From Kingdonia uniflora (taxonomy: Eukaryota; Streptophyta; Magnoliopsida; Ranunculales; Circaeasteraceae): 64,000 nt of DNA. The notes under the pieces were generated by a model. The model saw only the letters and a program-made list of their open reading frames with translations. It made no database searches and had not been told where the DNA came from. Positions within the stretch are counted from its first letter, which is position 1. Each line of letters opens with the position of its first letter. Shown piece by piece: positions 33,529 through 45,125 of the stretch. The DNA lies in the NCBI GenBank assembly GCA_014058105.1, contig JACGCM010000750.1, forward strand, positions 930,001 to 994,000, in the 5' to 3' direction. Both the position numbers and the translations under genes were made by a program.

Positions 33529-35100
33529 ACGGTCACATCCAGGCGGCCAACTACCGGAGTCCAATTCGATCTCTCAGATGAGCTGGAATAGTTTACAGAG
33601 CTACGAGCGAATCTTAATACTGAAACGGAGAAACGTAACAAGCTCGAAAGACAGTTAACTCACGATCGAGAGCTCTGCAAGAAAGAGTTCGACGCCAAAA
33701 GACAAGCTCATTTGATAGCACTCAAACGACATGAAGATCAAATAAAAATAATGTAGACTACCTTGCAAGCCCTACATGATACTCAGCAGGCTCCCCTGAT
33801 ACGAGATCGTGATCAGGTGCCAGAAGCTTCTCAGGTTTCTGTGCGGGAAAGATTGGGACCTCAAGGAGCCACCAGCAAAGCTATTTCCAAACATATTCAG
33901 AATGAGCCTCAACCTTCTGTTCATTTGGGAGAAGACCTTCAGTCCGAGCTCAGCCGAGGTCACCGATGTTCTATACGTTAAGAAAAAGAACAGAGACCTT
34001 AGCCTCGAGTTCCAACATGAGATCATTTGAGTCAAGGTACTGGTACACATAATCCGCAATTTCCTCCTCAAGCTGCTCAACTGACCCGTCATTATGTCAC
34101 ACAAGAGCATATGGACCAGCGTATTAAGGAACTCATCAAAACACAGGTTCTGGGCACGACCGACAACCTTACCAAATTACAAGGAAATCCAATTGCCAAA
34201 TAACTATTTGATATGGATATTCCAAAAGGTTTCCATACTTTAAAAATTTGCAAATACAAGGGTACCAATCCAAAGGAACACATTTAACAATACCGTGACT
34301 CATTAGGGTTGTATTCCAATCTCAGCTACATCTTTGGTCGTCTATTTGCCACAAGTCTGCAGGAGGAACCACTCTGATGGTTCCACTCTCTTCCTAAAGA
34401 CTCCATATACACATTTGACCAACTGCAGAAGCAATTCATTAAGACGTATGCTTTCACCAACGCGCTCCAGCTCGACTGCAAACCCAAAGAGAACTTCTTC
34501 CACAACAAACCTGCGACCTTGGAAGTTATGATCACCAAGGTCAATAGATATGTCGACCTGGAAAGGATGATGTCGGAAAGGCATAAATCTACTAAATCTG
34601 TTCTTTCCACAAAAAGGTCCATCAGATCGAAACACAGAAAAAAAGGAGGACCAGGGTGACCAAAAGCGTGCCAAGGGAAACACCGGTAACCCTCGAAAAG
34701 ATGGCTCACAAGTCAAACTGGTTATCCTAAAAAGGAATGTTCGAATCTCCACAATTTTTCCAATCCTTTCAAAGGATAAGCCATACCATCTCTCCTAAAC
34801 ATTGGAACCAATCAAAAACCGACCGTATTGCATGCACCATAAGGTAAAACATCATTATACTAAAAATTGCTATGCTTTACAGAGGTTGCTTGAATACATC
34901 TTAAAAGAGGATGGATGCTCGAATATATTGTCGCCGAGGAATCGTACAAGGATGGCAGCTATAAGAAGTAGCTTAAAGTTGTCCAAGTCGAAGATCAAGC
35001 TGAGGAGAAGCATCTTTACCATATGCGCCACAGCAACATGATTGAGATCAATCAGATCACCAACTCTAAACCATTCAAGTACAGGAGACTGTCAAAATAC
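33529..35100 (+). pseudogene. Gag region of Tat copy 3
   Basis: The start codon used in copy 2 is ACG here (33529-33531), so initiation is lost. The frames then carry ELCKKEFDAKRQAHLIALKR, PKDSIYTFDQLQKQF-type sequence near 34400, and VMITKVNRYVDLERMMSERH near 34530-34580. A Tat-type zinc finger PYCMHHKVKHHYTKNCYAL (C-x2-H-x4-H-x4-C) sits at about 34826-34882. Stops and frameshifts interrupt it throughout. Confidence 0.8.
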
Positions 35101-35169
35101 TGCGATCTTACACCTCAAGACATAGAAGCCAAATTTCTGCCTGAGTCGGGCAATCGTCAGCTCGGGATA

Positions 35170-35645
35170 TCATTCAAAAATTGCGATACTAGCCATGTTT
35201 AATTCCCGCATCATGATGCGTTAGTCATAATGCTCAAGATGAATAAGTTTGTCTTGCACACAATGATGATCGATACTGGTAGCGGTATCGAGATCCTTTT
35301 TCAGAGTACTATCGACCAAATGAGATTGGCCGATCAAGTCATTCAAAGCGACACCGATATCAGTGGATTCAATGGTTCTAAGGAAGAGCAAGTAGGGAAG
35401 ATCATCTTGCCTATTACCGTGGGGCCAGCCATAATCAACGTCATTTTTTATGTAATCAACGCCAAGTCTCATTATCTCATAATTATGGGCTGTTGCTAGA
35501 TTCAAAACATGAAAGCAATCGCTTCCATCTATCATCAAGCATTTCTCTTTAAACACAACGATGGTATCTACGAGATCAGGGGTAGTCAAAAGGTTTCTCG
35601 GGCTTGTGAAAATACCATTTTTGTTATTTACGATACCTCAGACTA
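35170..35645 (+). pseudogene. Aspartic protease region, Tat copy 3, motif intact
   Basis: The frame at 35230-35499 holds FVLHTMMIDTGSGIEILFQ, the canonical D-T-G-S active site, then DTDISGFNGSKEEQVGKIIL and AIINVIFYVINAKSHYL. The domain continues past a stop near 35500 as QNMKAIASIYHQAF. The active-site motif is correct but the frame is interrupted. Confidence 0.83.
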
Positions 35646-35839
35646 ATATGCTACATAACAATTAAAGAAAGCTGATCACCCCAATGATCAGCCTTCCAGG
35701 GAGGAGACCACCGAATACATCAACATTGTTAGACCTAACAGAGGTGCTTTCATCAATACCTAGCTGGTTCAGCATAAAAAGATGCTCGCATTCAGTTCTT
35801 ACGACTAAATTGAGACATTTTTGCGTGGTCTCTCGATGA

Positions 35840-36655
35840 TATGCCTGGGGTCGATCCGGCAAAGGTATGTCACTAATTGGCAATCAACATCATCGCAACC
35901 GCAGTCAAATAGAAATAGGGACGCCTATCACCACGACTTTGAGATGAAGTTAACATAGAGATTGAGAAATTTATCAAAGTGGAATTCATTTGAGAAGCCA
36001 AGTATTCGGATTGGATATCCAACATCGTCGTTGTACCAAAGAAGAATGGAAAGGTCCGCGTTTGTGTAGATTTCATTGATCTCATCAAACACACTCCAAA
36101 GGACAATTTCCCTCTTCCCAACATTCATCAGATCCTGGATCCTACAGCAGGTCATGAACTTTTATCTAAGATGGATGCTGCATTAGGATATAATAAGGTT
36201 CCACTCTTGGATGAAGATCAAGAAAATACCACTTTCATCATAGAAAGAGGACTTTATTGCTATAAAGTCATGCTCTTCAGACTCAAAAAGTAGGTGCAAC
36301 TTATCAACTATTGATGACTACTATGTTCAAAGCACATCTCGGGAAAATTATGGAAGTCTACATTGACGGTCTCTTGTGCAAGAGCATATAGTTCATCAAT
36401 CACATTTTAGATCTCAATACAATATTCAACATTCTTCGATCTTACAGGTGGCGTCATAATCCTGATAAGTATCAATTTGGAGTACATTCAGGTCAATTTC
36501 CAGGCCACCTCATCAGCAAGAAAGGGATTGAGGCAGATTTAGATTAGATTTGGGCTCGCCTCGACATGCAATCTCCAAAAATGGCGAAATACGTTCAGAA
36601 ACTTGCTGGCAAAATTGCTGCTATCAAGCGTTTCGTTCCAAAATCTTTAGACCGC
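35840..36655 (+). pseudogene. Reverse transcriptase region, Tat copy 3, YIDG in place of YIDD
   Basis: Visible blocks are AKYSDWISNIVVVPKKNGKV (near 35995), VCVDFIDLIKHTPKDNFPLP, MDAALGYNKVPLLDEDQE and MFKAHLGKIMEVYIDGLLCK near 36330-36385. The second catalytic aspartate has become glycine. Near 36640 the frame reaches the end of RT and jumps, after a deletion, into the second RNase H. Confidence 0.83.
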
Positions 36656-36960
36656 TTCATAATGTCACCGAATATGAAGCTCTCATTCATGGACTCGATC
36701 TTTCTCTAGATCTCGGTGTCCCCGAACTCTCAATTTAAACAGATTCACTACTCATCGTCCACCGTTACTCTGAGCAATACAAGAAGAATGGCAAGATGAT
36801 CGAATACACAGCCTTCATTGCAGATAGGATGAGCATGTTTGCACAAGCAACTTTGGATTATCTTCCTCGAGGCGAAAATAGGCACGCTGATTCCTTAGCA
36901 TATTTAGTCGGGGTCTTAGGCATAGAAGCTCGATATCTCTAGATCAAAGCTATTTCAACC
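36640..36960 (+). pseudogene. Truncated second RNase H domain, Tat copy 3
   Basis: NVTEYEALIHGLDLSLDLGV (from about 36662), then SLLIVHRYSEQYKKNGKMIE and PRGENRHADSLAYLVGVLG. The upstream side is fused directly to the RT tail (FVPKSLDRF): the whole gypsy RNase H and the first part of this domain are gone compared with copy 2. Confidence 0.8.
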
Positions 36961-37149
36961 CCTAGCATTGATCGTATTTTTGTATGCACGATTAACACTG
37001 GGGGTGATAAAGGGGGAGACGACGATTGGCGAAAGCCTTTCTTAGTTTATCTCGGTATCAACAACAGATGTGAAGGACCACTTCCAGCATATTCGAAGGA
37101 GCGCCGACAACTAATAACAACTCGAAGCACTACACCATTTAAAATGGTA

Positions 37150-38268
37150 CCCTGTACCGCCATTCAGTCACGGGGCCTTACCTTAAGTGCCTCTCTAAAT
37201 AGAAAGCTAACGAGATGTTCCGCGATCTACACGAAGGAACTTGTGGCTCCCATGCGGTAGGTCGATCACTAGCAAACAAAAACATTACACAAGGAATATT
37301 CTGGCCTGGCATACGCAAGCAACCAGAAGAGCACTCACACAAATGAGATGCATGTCAGCGACATGGAAAAATAATACGCTCCCCTGAGCTCGAGCTCCAT
37401 GCAAGCAAGGTATTTTGGCCATACAAAAGATGGGCACTCGATCTTGTCGGTGAATTTCCTAATTCTCCAGGTAACCGGCGCTACCTCCCCGTAGCTACCA
37501 ATTATTTTACAAAATGGGTAGAAGAAATTCCACTTTATCAAACCAGAGAAGAATAAGTCATCTTTTTTATCTGGGAATACATTATCACTCGCTTTGGGTG
37601 CTCCCACATAATTCGTATCGATAATGGGCCCCAATTTAATGGAGAAAAAGTCGTAGCTTTCCTCAGCATCATTCACTCACCATCCAATCCCTACAACCCT
37701 CAAGGCAATGGCCAAACTGAAATCACCAATAAAGCCATCATGGATGGACTCAAAAAATGGCTACACTCTTAGAAAAAAAGGAATTGTGTTTGAGAGCTTC
37801 TACATGTCTTATGGGCATACCGTACCACTCCATGTTAGTCGACCAGGCTGCACTCCATTCTTCCTTGCCTATGGCACTGAGGTCGTCATTCCCTCTAAAT
37901 ACCATCACCCAGTCAAAGATCACGAGCTAACTAACGAGGAAAATGAGTTCGAATTGTCTTACAACCACAATTGGATCGATGAAACCCAGGAACGCGTTAT
38001 CGCTAACCTAGGTCGATATCACCATATGCTGGCTAGTTCATACAACAAACGAGTTAGAAGCTGTACCTTCCAAATCGATGATCTCGTCCTTAGAGAAATA
38101 CCTCAACACCGCAAAGAGCCTCATGCTGGGAAACTAGCAGATAATTGGGAGGGTCAATTCCTTAATATAGGTCTCTTAGGTCTGGGATCATATTACCTTA
38201 TGACAGAAGAGGGTGTCCACATCTCGAGTCCTTGGAGCACCAGGCTACTGAAACAATATTATCGTTAG
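37150..38268 (+). pseudogene. Integrase region of Tat copy 3
   Basis: HEGTCGSHAVGRSLANKNIT (near 37230), a C-x2-C region with CQRHGK near 37355, KRWALDLVGEFPNSPGN (first D), IRIDNGPQFNGEKVV (second D) and GNGQTEITNK (E). The C-terminal part at 37708-38268 is open for 186 codons with GCTPFFLAYGTEVVIPS, RYHHMLASSYNKRVRSC and a final PWSTRLLKQYYR. A stop at 37555-37557 and a frame change near 37680 break it. Confidence 0.87.
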
Positions 38269-38289
38269 GTCCTTCACTACTCCATTTTA

Positions 38290-39110
38290 GTTTATCACTT
38301 TTTTATTCCTGAAGTGAGATTTCCATCTCCATCCAATGTACATCCTATCTTAGATTCATTGAAACTTACAAGTTTTCTCCATACATCTCTCTACTTTGTA
38401 GACAACACATACATTAAAGCATAGATAATACTAGCTTTCAATCGATACCATTCAAGTTAAATCAAGAATACACTTTATTTGGAAGACTCTACTAAATCTC
38501 CCGCGGTTAGAATAAGGTAGAACTTGTTTTCAATCAACGGACTCTACCAGACATAAGATAAAGCATAGGTAATACTAGCTTTCATCTCATTCAATATGTC
38601 TACAACATCATACCAGTTAAATCAAGAAGACACTAGGTTTGACGGACTCTACTAAATCTCTTACAGTTAGAATAAGGTAGAACTAGTTTTCAATTAATGG
38701 ACTCTGCCAGACATAAGATAAAGCAATGGTAATACTAGCTTTCATCTCCTTTAATATGTCTGCGACATCATACCAGTTAAATCTAGAATACACTTTGTTT
38801 GGCTGACTCTACTAAATCTCCTGCAGTTAGAATAAGGTAAAACTTGTTTTCAATCAACGAAATCTATCAGACATAGGATAAAACAAAGGTAATACTAGCT
38901 TTCATCTTTTTTAATATGTCTACAACATTCTACCAGTTAATTTAAGGTTATGCCTGGTTTGACTGATTTTAATCAACTCTGAAGTTAAAGGAATGGTGAT
39001 ACTAGTTTTTAATCGAAGAACTAAACCAGACATAGGATAATGCAAAGGTAAAACTAGCTTTCATCTCTCAACATGTTTGTGCCACATATTATTTCTTTTT
39101 AGGATATATA
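38290..39110. repeat. ~160-bp tandem repeat between convergent genes (Tat copy 3)
   Basis: CTAGCT anchors at about 38575, 38735, 38895 and 39054 give a period of about 160 bp; five units counting a partial one. It has the same words as in copies 1 and 2 (reverse complement), for example CCAGACATAAGATAAAGCA and GACTCTACTAAATCTC. Confidence 0.86.
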
Positions 39111-39128
39111 CAACTAGTACAATGGAGT

Positions 39129-42100
39129 CTATTCTGCTGTTGGGATGTCTGCTTTTCTTACCCCTACAATAGGAGGTGGACTAGCCATGAATTCTCGAGC
39201 TCGAGCAATCACAAAAATCCTGCCTTCCTCTATCAATTTAGCAGATCGAGGGCCCAAATCCTTTCCCATGGATCTCGTGCAATCTCCTCGATCTAAATCA
39301 ACCTTACAGAAACATTCCTTTTCTGGCATAGAGTCGAACAAGGTATCACTCTTTAACTCAATTCTTTTTACCTCTTCTACAAAATAAGCAATCACTGACT
39401 TTAGCAATTCTGAATGTCGGGCCTGAGTTACAACTGAGTGAGAAAATACTATCCTCGGCCTCTGAAGGTGATCATCTAACCTTTTGTACCGTGTTTCATG
39501 CCTCGCCATTTCGCTCACTATTCAATCTATAAAAGCTATGTTTTCTATAATTTTTTTGTCAGTTTTGGCTAATTCAGCTCGATTAATCACCTCCAAATTA
39601 ACCACCTGAGTACGAAGTACCTTAATCGCTTTGTTTAGTTCTTCCATATCTAGAATTTTCTTTATCAATTCATTTTTATCCATTATAATGATCTATTTCC
39701 CTCGGATAATATGCTCTATCCCTTTCTCCCTGACAAGAGCAAAGTCCAGCTTTATTTGACACTCCCGTTACTGCTCAACTCTTTAATGCACATGCCCTTG
39801 AATGCAAGCAACGCCCCCCTATAAATTTCCTATTCGAGCTAAAAGACTAACGACATCACCTGGAATAAGAGAACCTCTGGCATCATTTTTATTCTTCTTC
39901 GAGAGCTCGCCAGCCTCGATGCTTCTAACACGTGAATTGGCCTGCGCCAGATCGGTTTTTAATTGAGTCACTCTCTTATTCAACTCATTACACTTGCGTT
40001 GTACCATCCTAAACTCCATATCTTTGGCAGAGAAAGTTGTAGTCAATTATTCGGCTGCATCTTCGGATACAGATAAATCGTCTCGAGCTACCTTTAGCTA
40101 ATTAGGTTTATCGGCTAATTTTTTCTTTTATCGCCCCGGTTTCCTCCTGCTATTCGCTAGATCAGACCGGATTTATTCTTGGACATGAGTTTTCCTGGCC
40201 AGATCATTTCTCAAAATAGCCATCGACCGATTTAAATCTTTCTCCAATCTTTCTAAAGCATGTATATGGTAACGGGCCATGTCGGCCTCCCAGCTCTATA
40301 CCGTCAATACATCATTCTCTCTTTTGAGTTTCGCGGCATGTTCTTTTAACTCCTCAAGCTCTTTTTGCCTCTCTCAATTTCAGCATCCTTCTCTACGATT
40401 TGCCAAGTCATGTCGATAACAGTCCGTATTGTCTCAACAAACTTGAAGTGCACCTTTACAAGTTGATCGTCTCTATCTTCATTTGCCTCTCTCATCTTAT
40501 CAAACTCTTTGCAAAATCTTTGTTACATTGATAAGCTTCATCTTCGCGTAAGCGAGCTGACACCAATTCGACCAACACATATCAGTTATACTATATCAAG
40601 TTTAATTCAGAATACTCAATCACTACATATGATTCACTTCAAACAATATATCTATTTTTTGACATCTACTGTATTAAGCTACTTCTGGACTTAAGGTCTA
40701 AGTGCAATCTCAGAAGAATGTTCCATACAAATACATCCAAATCTAAGGTACATATTCTCTATATGTTTGTTTGCCAAAAACTAACATCTTTTATACGCAC
40801 CATTCCAGGGTCGTTTGCACCTAAACAGGTAACGAATATTTGGTCCGTCTATGTACTCTATCTATTAATTTGTCCTTCAATATTAATGAAGCATACAAGT
40901 CAAATATTTTTTGTTCTATTCTATCCTGCAGTTCCGTTTATGAAGACAACAGGGACGCCGAGGTTTCTCTCTCCTGAGCAAGCTCAACCTCTAAATCTTT
41001 TATTTTGAGGCGTATGTCCTTAAGTCCCTATAGTAATGTTTACAAAAACAACTTAGCCTACAAAATTATATCCAAAATATATCCAAGCAGTTTACAACAT
41101 TCCATAACATCCATACAATAACAATGCCATCACACTATCCTATCTTCTCAGATCCCACCTCTGGTATTCATCATCATTCACTTGGTTGTCTCTCACCGTC
41201 CGAGGAGACATACCATCCAACCCATCAACAACCCCAACAACATCATCTTCAACCTCCTCCTCCTCCTCCTCCACTTAGGTGTCAGCCCTAATGGTCTCTA
41301 CCTTATCTTTAGAGTATCTCTTGGACACAAGATGCTGCCCGAGCCAGTCACGCTCAGCTACCGCCTCATCTAAATCCACCCTCACCTCAGCCAGTAGCTT
41401 GTTGATCTCTACTACTTGGGAAGCCTTCAAGGCCTCCAGCCGCTTCCTCCCCTTGCTCAAATCTGACTTCAGTCGAGCTACATTCTTTTTAAGCTCGACC
41501 TGCATCCTCGTCAGCTCAGCTCTCACCTCTTCGACTCCAAGGCATATCCCCTTCATCAGCCGAGCAGCCTACAAAAATCAAGCAAAATCGACCTTATTGA
41601 TTAGCCCAAATCATAATACAAAATCAAACATATTCGAGCATATAAACCTACCATTTTGCGCATCCCCTCCTCCCCATAGAGAGCTGCCAGCCTGGCCTTT
41701 TCCCCTACCTCTTTCCATTCGTCCTCCGCATCAGGTCCATCTTTTACAATCTTCCCTCCATAATCTTGAGAATGCTTAACCCTTCTCTGTTTTACCTTTT
41801 CTACCTCCTTACCACTTTTTGTGGCCCCAAAAGCCGTAGCTCACTTCAGCATTTACCTCTTGAGGAACGTTTGAGTTAATTTGCTCGGCGTAATGGAATC
41901 AGGTAGACCTGTAAAATCTACTCTAGAGGCCTTAGGCGAGTTCGCTCGCCTTTCCCGATCAGTCCCCTTCTTCTTGCTGCTTTCAACATTCGTCATTAGC
42001 CTCATCGATTGGGATTTCAAAACCTTTTCAACTCGACTGTTAACATGCTTCTTCTTGCTGATGACAAGATCTTCCAATACAACCTCGAGGTCAGTCTCTT

Positions 42101-42450
42101 CTTGAGCAACTTTATCCGAGGCAGCGCCGTATCCTTCCCTCGCCACGTTGTTGTATAACCACCTTCACAAAACTAATTCAGCAACTCTCTCACGTTTTGA
42201 GTGATGATCCCTTTCGTTTAAATCTTCATAAGTATTTGTGTTCTTTTTTCCTCTCTTTTTCCTTCCTATCCTACTGTTCTTCAAGTTTTTAGAAGTTGAA
42301 AAACCTTTGATTGACGAAGATGAAGCAGTATTTATATTTTCGTTCTCTAACTGCAGGCAATTATTGAGCCTCGCACCAACCGTCCTTGGTTTCAGAACCA
42401 AGGCGTCCCTTCAACTGTCCATGTCAGACGTTTTGCACCTTTTGACCCCA
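39129..42450 (-). pseudogene. Antisense spliced gene (aORF3) of Tat copy 3, internal deletion
   Basis: Reading from 42450 down: exon 1 (VGARLNNCLQLENENINTAS and a KKRGKK-rich part), then MAREGYGAASD fused in frame to KVAQEETDLEVVLEDL at about 42110. Copies 1 and 2 have ~1.1 kb between these points, including the globular DFPGRLVSY...GEEYFYLLADL region. An intron is clear near 41640-41560 (donor ATG/GTAGGTTT, acceptor TTTTTGTAG/GCTGCTCG). A coiled coil follows (GVEEVRAELTRMQVELKKNV). Another acceptor, ACTATAG/GGACTTAAGG, lies near 41026. The last exon ends PPIVGVRKADIPTAE at 39129. Frameshifts at several points make it a pseudogene. Confidence 0.68.
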
Positions 42451-42560
42451 CCATGCTTATTTTTGCTCACTCTTACATGCAATAGAGTTTTCATAACTTT
42501 TCCATCAGAGATAAATTCAGAAACTCCCTACTTTTTCTGTACATACTTCTTCTTCTATTC

Positions 42561-42580
42561 TTATAACAACACTGACGTCA
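42561..42580 (-). promoter_or_regulatory. TGACGTCA plus TATAA of antisense promoter 3, Tat copy 3
   Basis: TGACGTCA (42573-42580) and GTTATAA (42561-42567 on the minus strand), in the same order and spacing class as at 14753-14775. Confidence 0.57.
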
Positions 42581-42779
42581 TTTTCAAAGCTACCATAACA
42601 AAAATTTAAATGTTTTTAAATTCATCTTTTACACAACGATCACAAAAAACATTTACCAAAATAGAGGACCTATCTCAATAACAATTTCTTTCAAAATTAT
42701 TCAAACTCCAAATAGTTATACTCTGCCACACCAATTTTTATATACACTCCATTCACCTCGAATATAATTACATCTACAA

Positions 42780-43160
42780 TAGCCTTGATGACCTGGAACA
42801 CCACACCCAACCGTTGAACCTAAAGCCATCCTCACAACCTCGAATTTGATCTCTACCTCAGCAATCTATCCCACCAACTCCTCCCGATCTGCAGGATCCC
42901 TCACCAATTTACAAAAAAATCCTTCAAAGAAAAAATGGGCATACTCAAGTTCCCTGCTCTTTGAATCTAGCCCTTCGAGCTGACACTCCCTTACTGGCAG
43001 CTCAGCATCATAACCTAATGATCCAAAAAATTTGTCTCGCACTTCAGCGATCTTAATTGTCCATCGTCCTTCAGCGATATTACAGATTCTCTATGATCGA
43101 GGATGCACCATTCTTATCTCTTCACCGATATTCAGAGATCATTCAACCCTTATTTATACA
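42780..43160 (-). pseudogene. Antisense small ORF 2 remnant, Tat copy 3
   Basis: The minus-strand sequence is collinear with 14179-14530, including the TATAAATAAGGG box (43151-43158), the GGTGAAGAGATAAGAATGG start region and the GTTATGATGCTGAG block. Frameshifts prevent a full-length frame, and the second codon of the M-V-[K/R]-T-R start is followed by altered residues. Confidence 0.55.
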
Positions 43161-43873
43161 TGTTTTACTTCCAATTCCCCTCAAAAAGTGTTAATATCCT
43201 TGTATCTCGTAACCAAAAGCCCAAAATCTTGGGAAAATTACTATAACTTATATTTTCCCCTCGAGCTCAATCATTCTACATATTTTCAGGTCGAGCCTAC
43301 CCTTTCCAAAATTTAATTTTTTCAATCGACCTCTTTGACCTCGAATCTTCATTCTACAAATTTTTTTTCTCCCACATTATCCAACTCACAAGCGTTTTTA
43401 CTGATAACAAGTCTTTCAAGTACTAAACCTCAAGTACTTTGTAGATACTAACTCTGTCCAGTACTCAACTTTAGGTACTTTACATATAATAAGTTTTTTA
43501 GTATTCTTACAACTAACATGTCCCTCAGGCACTCCGACACATTAAATCCTTCAGTTCGTCCTGCTTCAGTAATTATTCACCCTGATATAAAGCAGAAAAA
43601 TTGGAAACTACGAGTATGCTCACTCCCATGAGTTTGGTCAAAGTCTAGGCAAACTTCAAATGTAAAATATGGAAGCAGAAAACTCGGTGCTTAAACCAAC
43701 CCTTCAAACAGAAGGTCTTCTTAGCGCCAAAAAGTGATGGAAATACAGAAGTAGACTTCCAATTTTCATCTTCCTCTTCCACTACCATCACCTCCTCCTC
43801 TAAAGCTACCACCTCCGTAGAGTTGGTAGAGAAGAAGATGGTTCAACCTCAGAATCCATTGCGACACAAGAAA

Positions 43874-44176
43874 TTAGTGTAACTGTAACGCAGTTACACC
43901 AATCCCTGCATCTGTGACCCCAACCTTGTCTTCCGCAAGGACGCGGAAACAAACCCAACATTGCTCACCTGTCAAGACAACGTGGTAAAACCTCCATCTA
44001 CAGTAAAAATCTTCTTCAGCTTCAGCCGCTTTATTCTCTGACAGACCTCTATACATTGGAGGAACGGGATATGGAACAGTATCTTCCAAGGATTGATCCC
44101 CAAAAAACTTCAACTTCAACCTCTATATTTCCGAAGTGATTCGCTCCTCAAGGACCAATCTATGAGCTTTCGCCAT
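43874..44176 (-). pseudogene. Antisense small ORF 1 (aORF1), Tat copy 3
   Basis: The conserved ATG is at about 44176 (MAKAHRLVLEE), but a stop follows some 17 codons in. The remainder, 43874-44119, is open: MKLKFFGDQSLEDTVPYPVP, then EEDFYCRWRFYHVVLTGEQ and LAEDKVGVTDAGI. Compared with aORF1 of copy 2, many residues differ but the length and the FYCRWRFYH and LAEDKV blocks are retained. Confidence 0.6.
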
Positions 44177-44244
44177 CTTCCAAAATGGTAGAAATTTTTT
44201 TAACCGATCAAGTGTACTTAGACAAAATCCTCGGTACAGGTACT

Positions 44245-44253
44245 CTTTATATA
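44245..44253 (-). promoter_or_regulatory. TATA-like box of antisense promoter 1, Tat copy 3
   Basis: The minus strand reads TATATAAAG about 70 bases ahead of the aORF1 ATG, the same place and context as 12873-12880. Confidence 0.6.
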
Positions 44254-44496
44254 ACCCTACAATTATTGTGCAGGAACGTTTCACCAAGCGTTATCATTAA
44301 ATACCGAGGAAACCCTTCAAACCCTAACCATCACATACATCAATATTCCCATTAGTATTCAATAAAAGTCCATTCCCCTTTTGCACTCGCAGTTTCCATA
44401 CAGTCAATAACATCATTACTTCTTTCAATATTCAAAACACGCGTACCCATATATCCAAATCCTTTCTTAACCAAAGCCACTCGTGACTTCGGTTGC

Positions 44497-44507
44497 GAGG
44501 AAGCGAT
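44497..44507 (+). other. Decayed polypurine tract, Tat copy 3
   Basis: GAGGAAGCGAT directly before the 3' LTR; copy 2 has GAGGGGGCGAT. Confidence 0.7.
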
Positions 44508-45125
44508 TGAAGGGACCTATCACTTGATCTCACCTAAAATTGGGCTGTCGCTAGTTCGAATTATCTCTATGTTAGACTCACGCATTCTTCACACGACTTC
44601 TCCAGTTAGCAACATCACGTACTCCATGAACTGTTAAGAAACATGAGTCAAGCTCAAACCAAAAAACCTGAACAAGTCAAAGCTACTTGTCTCTCACGAA
44701 CTCAGCAGTTACCCAGTCAAATAGCCACTAACCACATCATTCGGAGAACGTGTTTCAGCATGAAGAAGAGTTGTGGAAAATGCTTATTTAAAGAAAAAGT
44801 TCCAGAAGAGACAAGGACCAAAAAATTACAGGAGAAATCCCCAAGAAATCTATATTTTCTAGAATTCTCAAAACTCTGAGGTTCTTATTCACAAGGTCAA
44901 TCATTTCTAAATCTAGAAATAACTTGTAATAAGATATCATCAGCCTTAAGCAATAAACGTTACCATTGTAAAAACTCTCAACACGAGGTCATGATTTTTA
45001 CCTATTCATAAGTTTTCCACGCTAAACACCTGAGTCATTTCTTGTCTATTAGATTTTTGTCACAGGTATATTAGTGTAAGGACTAATTCCCGACCACTTT
45101 GAGTTCACGAAATTAGGCCATTACA
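44508..45125 (+). repeat. 3' LTR of Tat copy 3
   Basis: 618 bp, TGAAGGGACC...GGCCATTACA, pairing with 32835-33450. Divergence is of the same order as between the copy 2 LTRs. CTAGT (45126-45130) after it is the right target-site copy. Confidence 0.92.

Larger units (their letters stand above)
32835..45125 (+). mobile_element. Tat-clade Ty3/gypsy retrotransposon, copy 3 (12.3 kb)
   Basis: Inverted relative to copies 1 and 2. LTRs lie at 32835-33450 and 44508-45125, with PBS, decayed PPT and a 4/5 target-site duplication. Gag-pol is on the plus strand; the antisense cassette is on the minus strand at 39129-44185. It is about 2.0 kb shorter than copy 2, explained by two internal deletions: ~1.14 kb in aORF3 and ~0.8 kb across the two RNase H domains. 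Its protease motif is the best preserved of the three. Confidence 0.92.
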
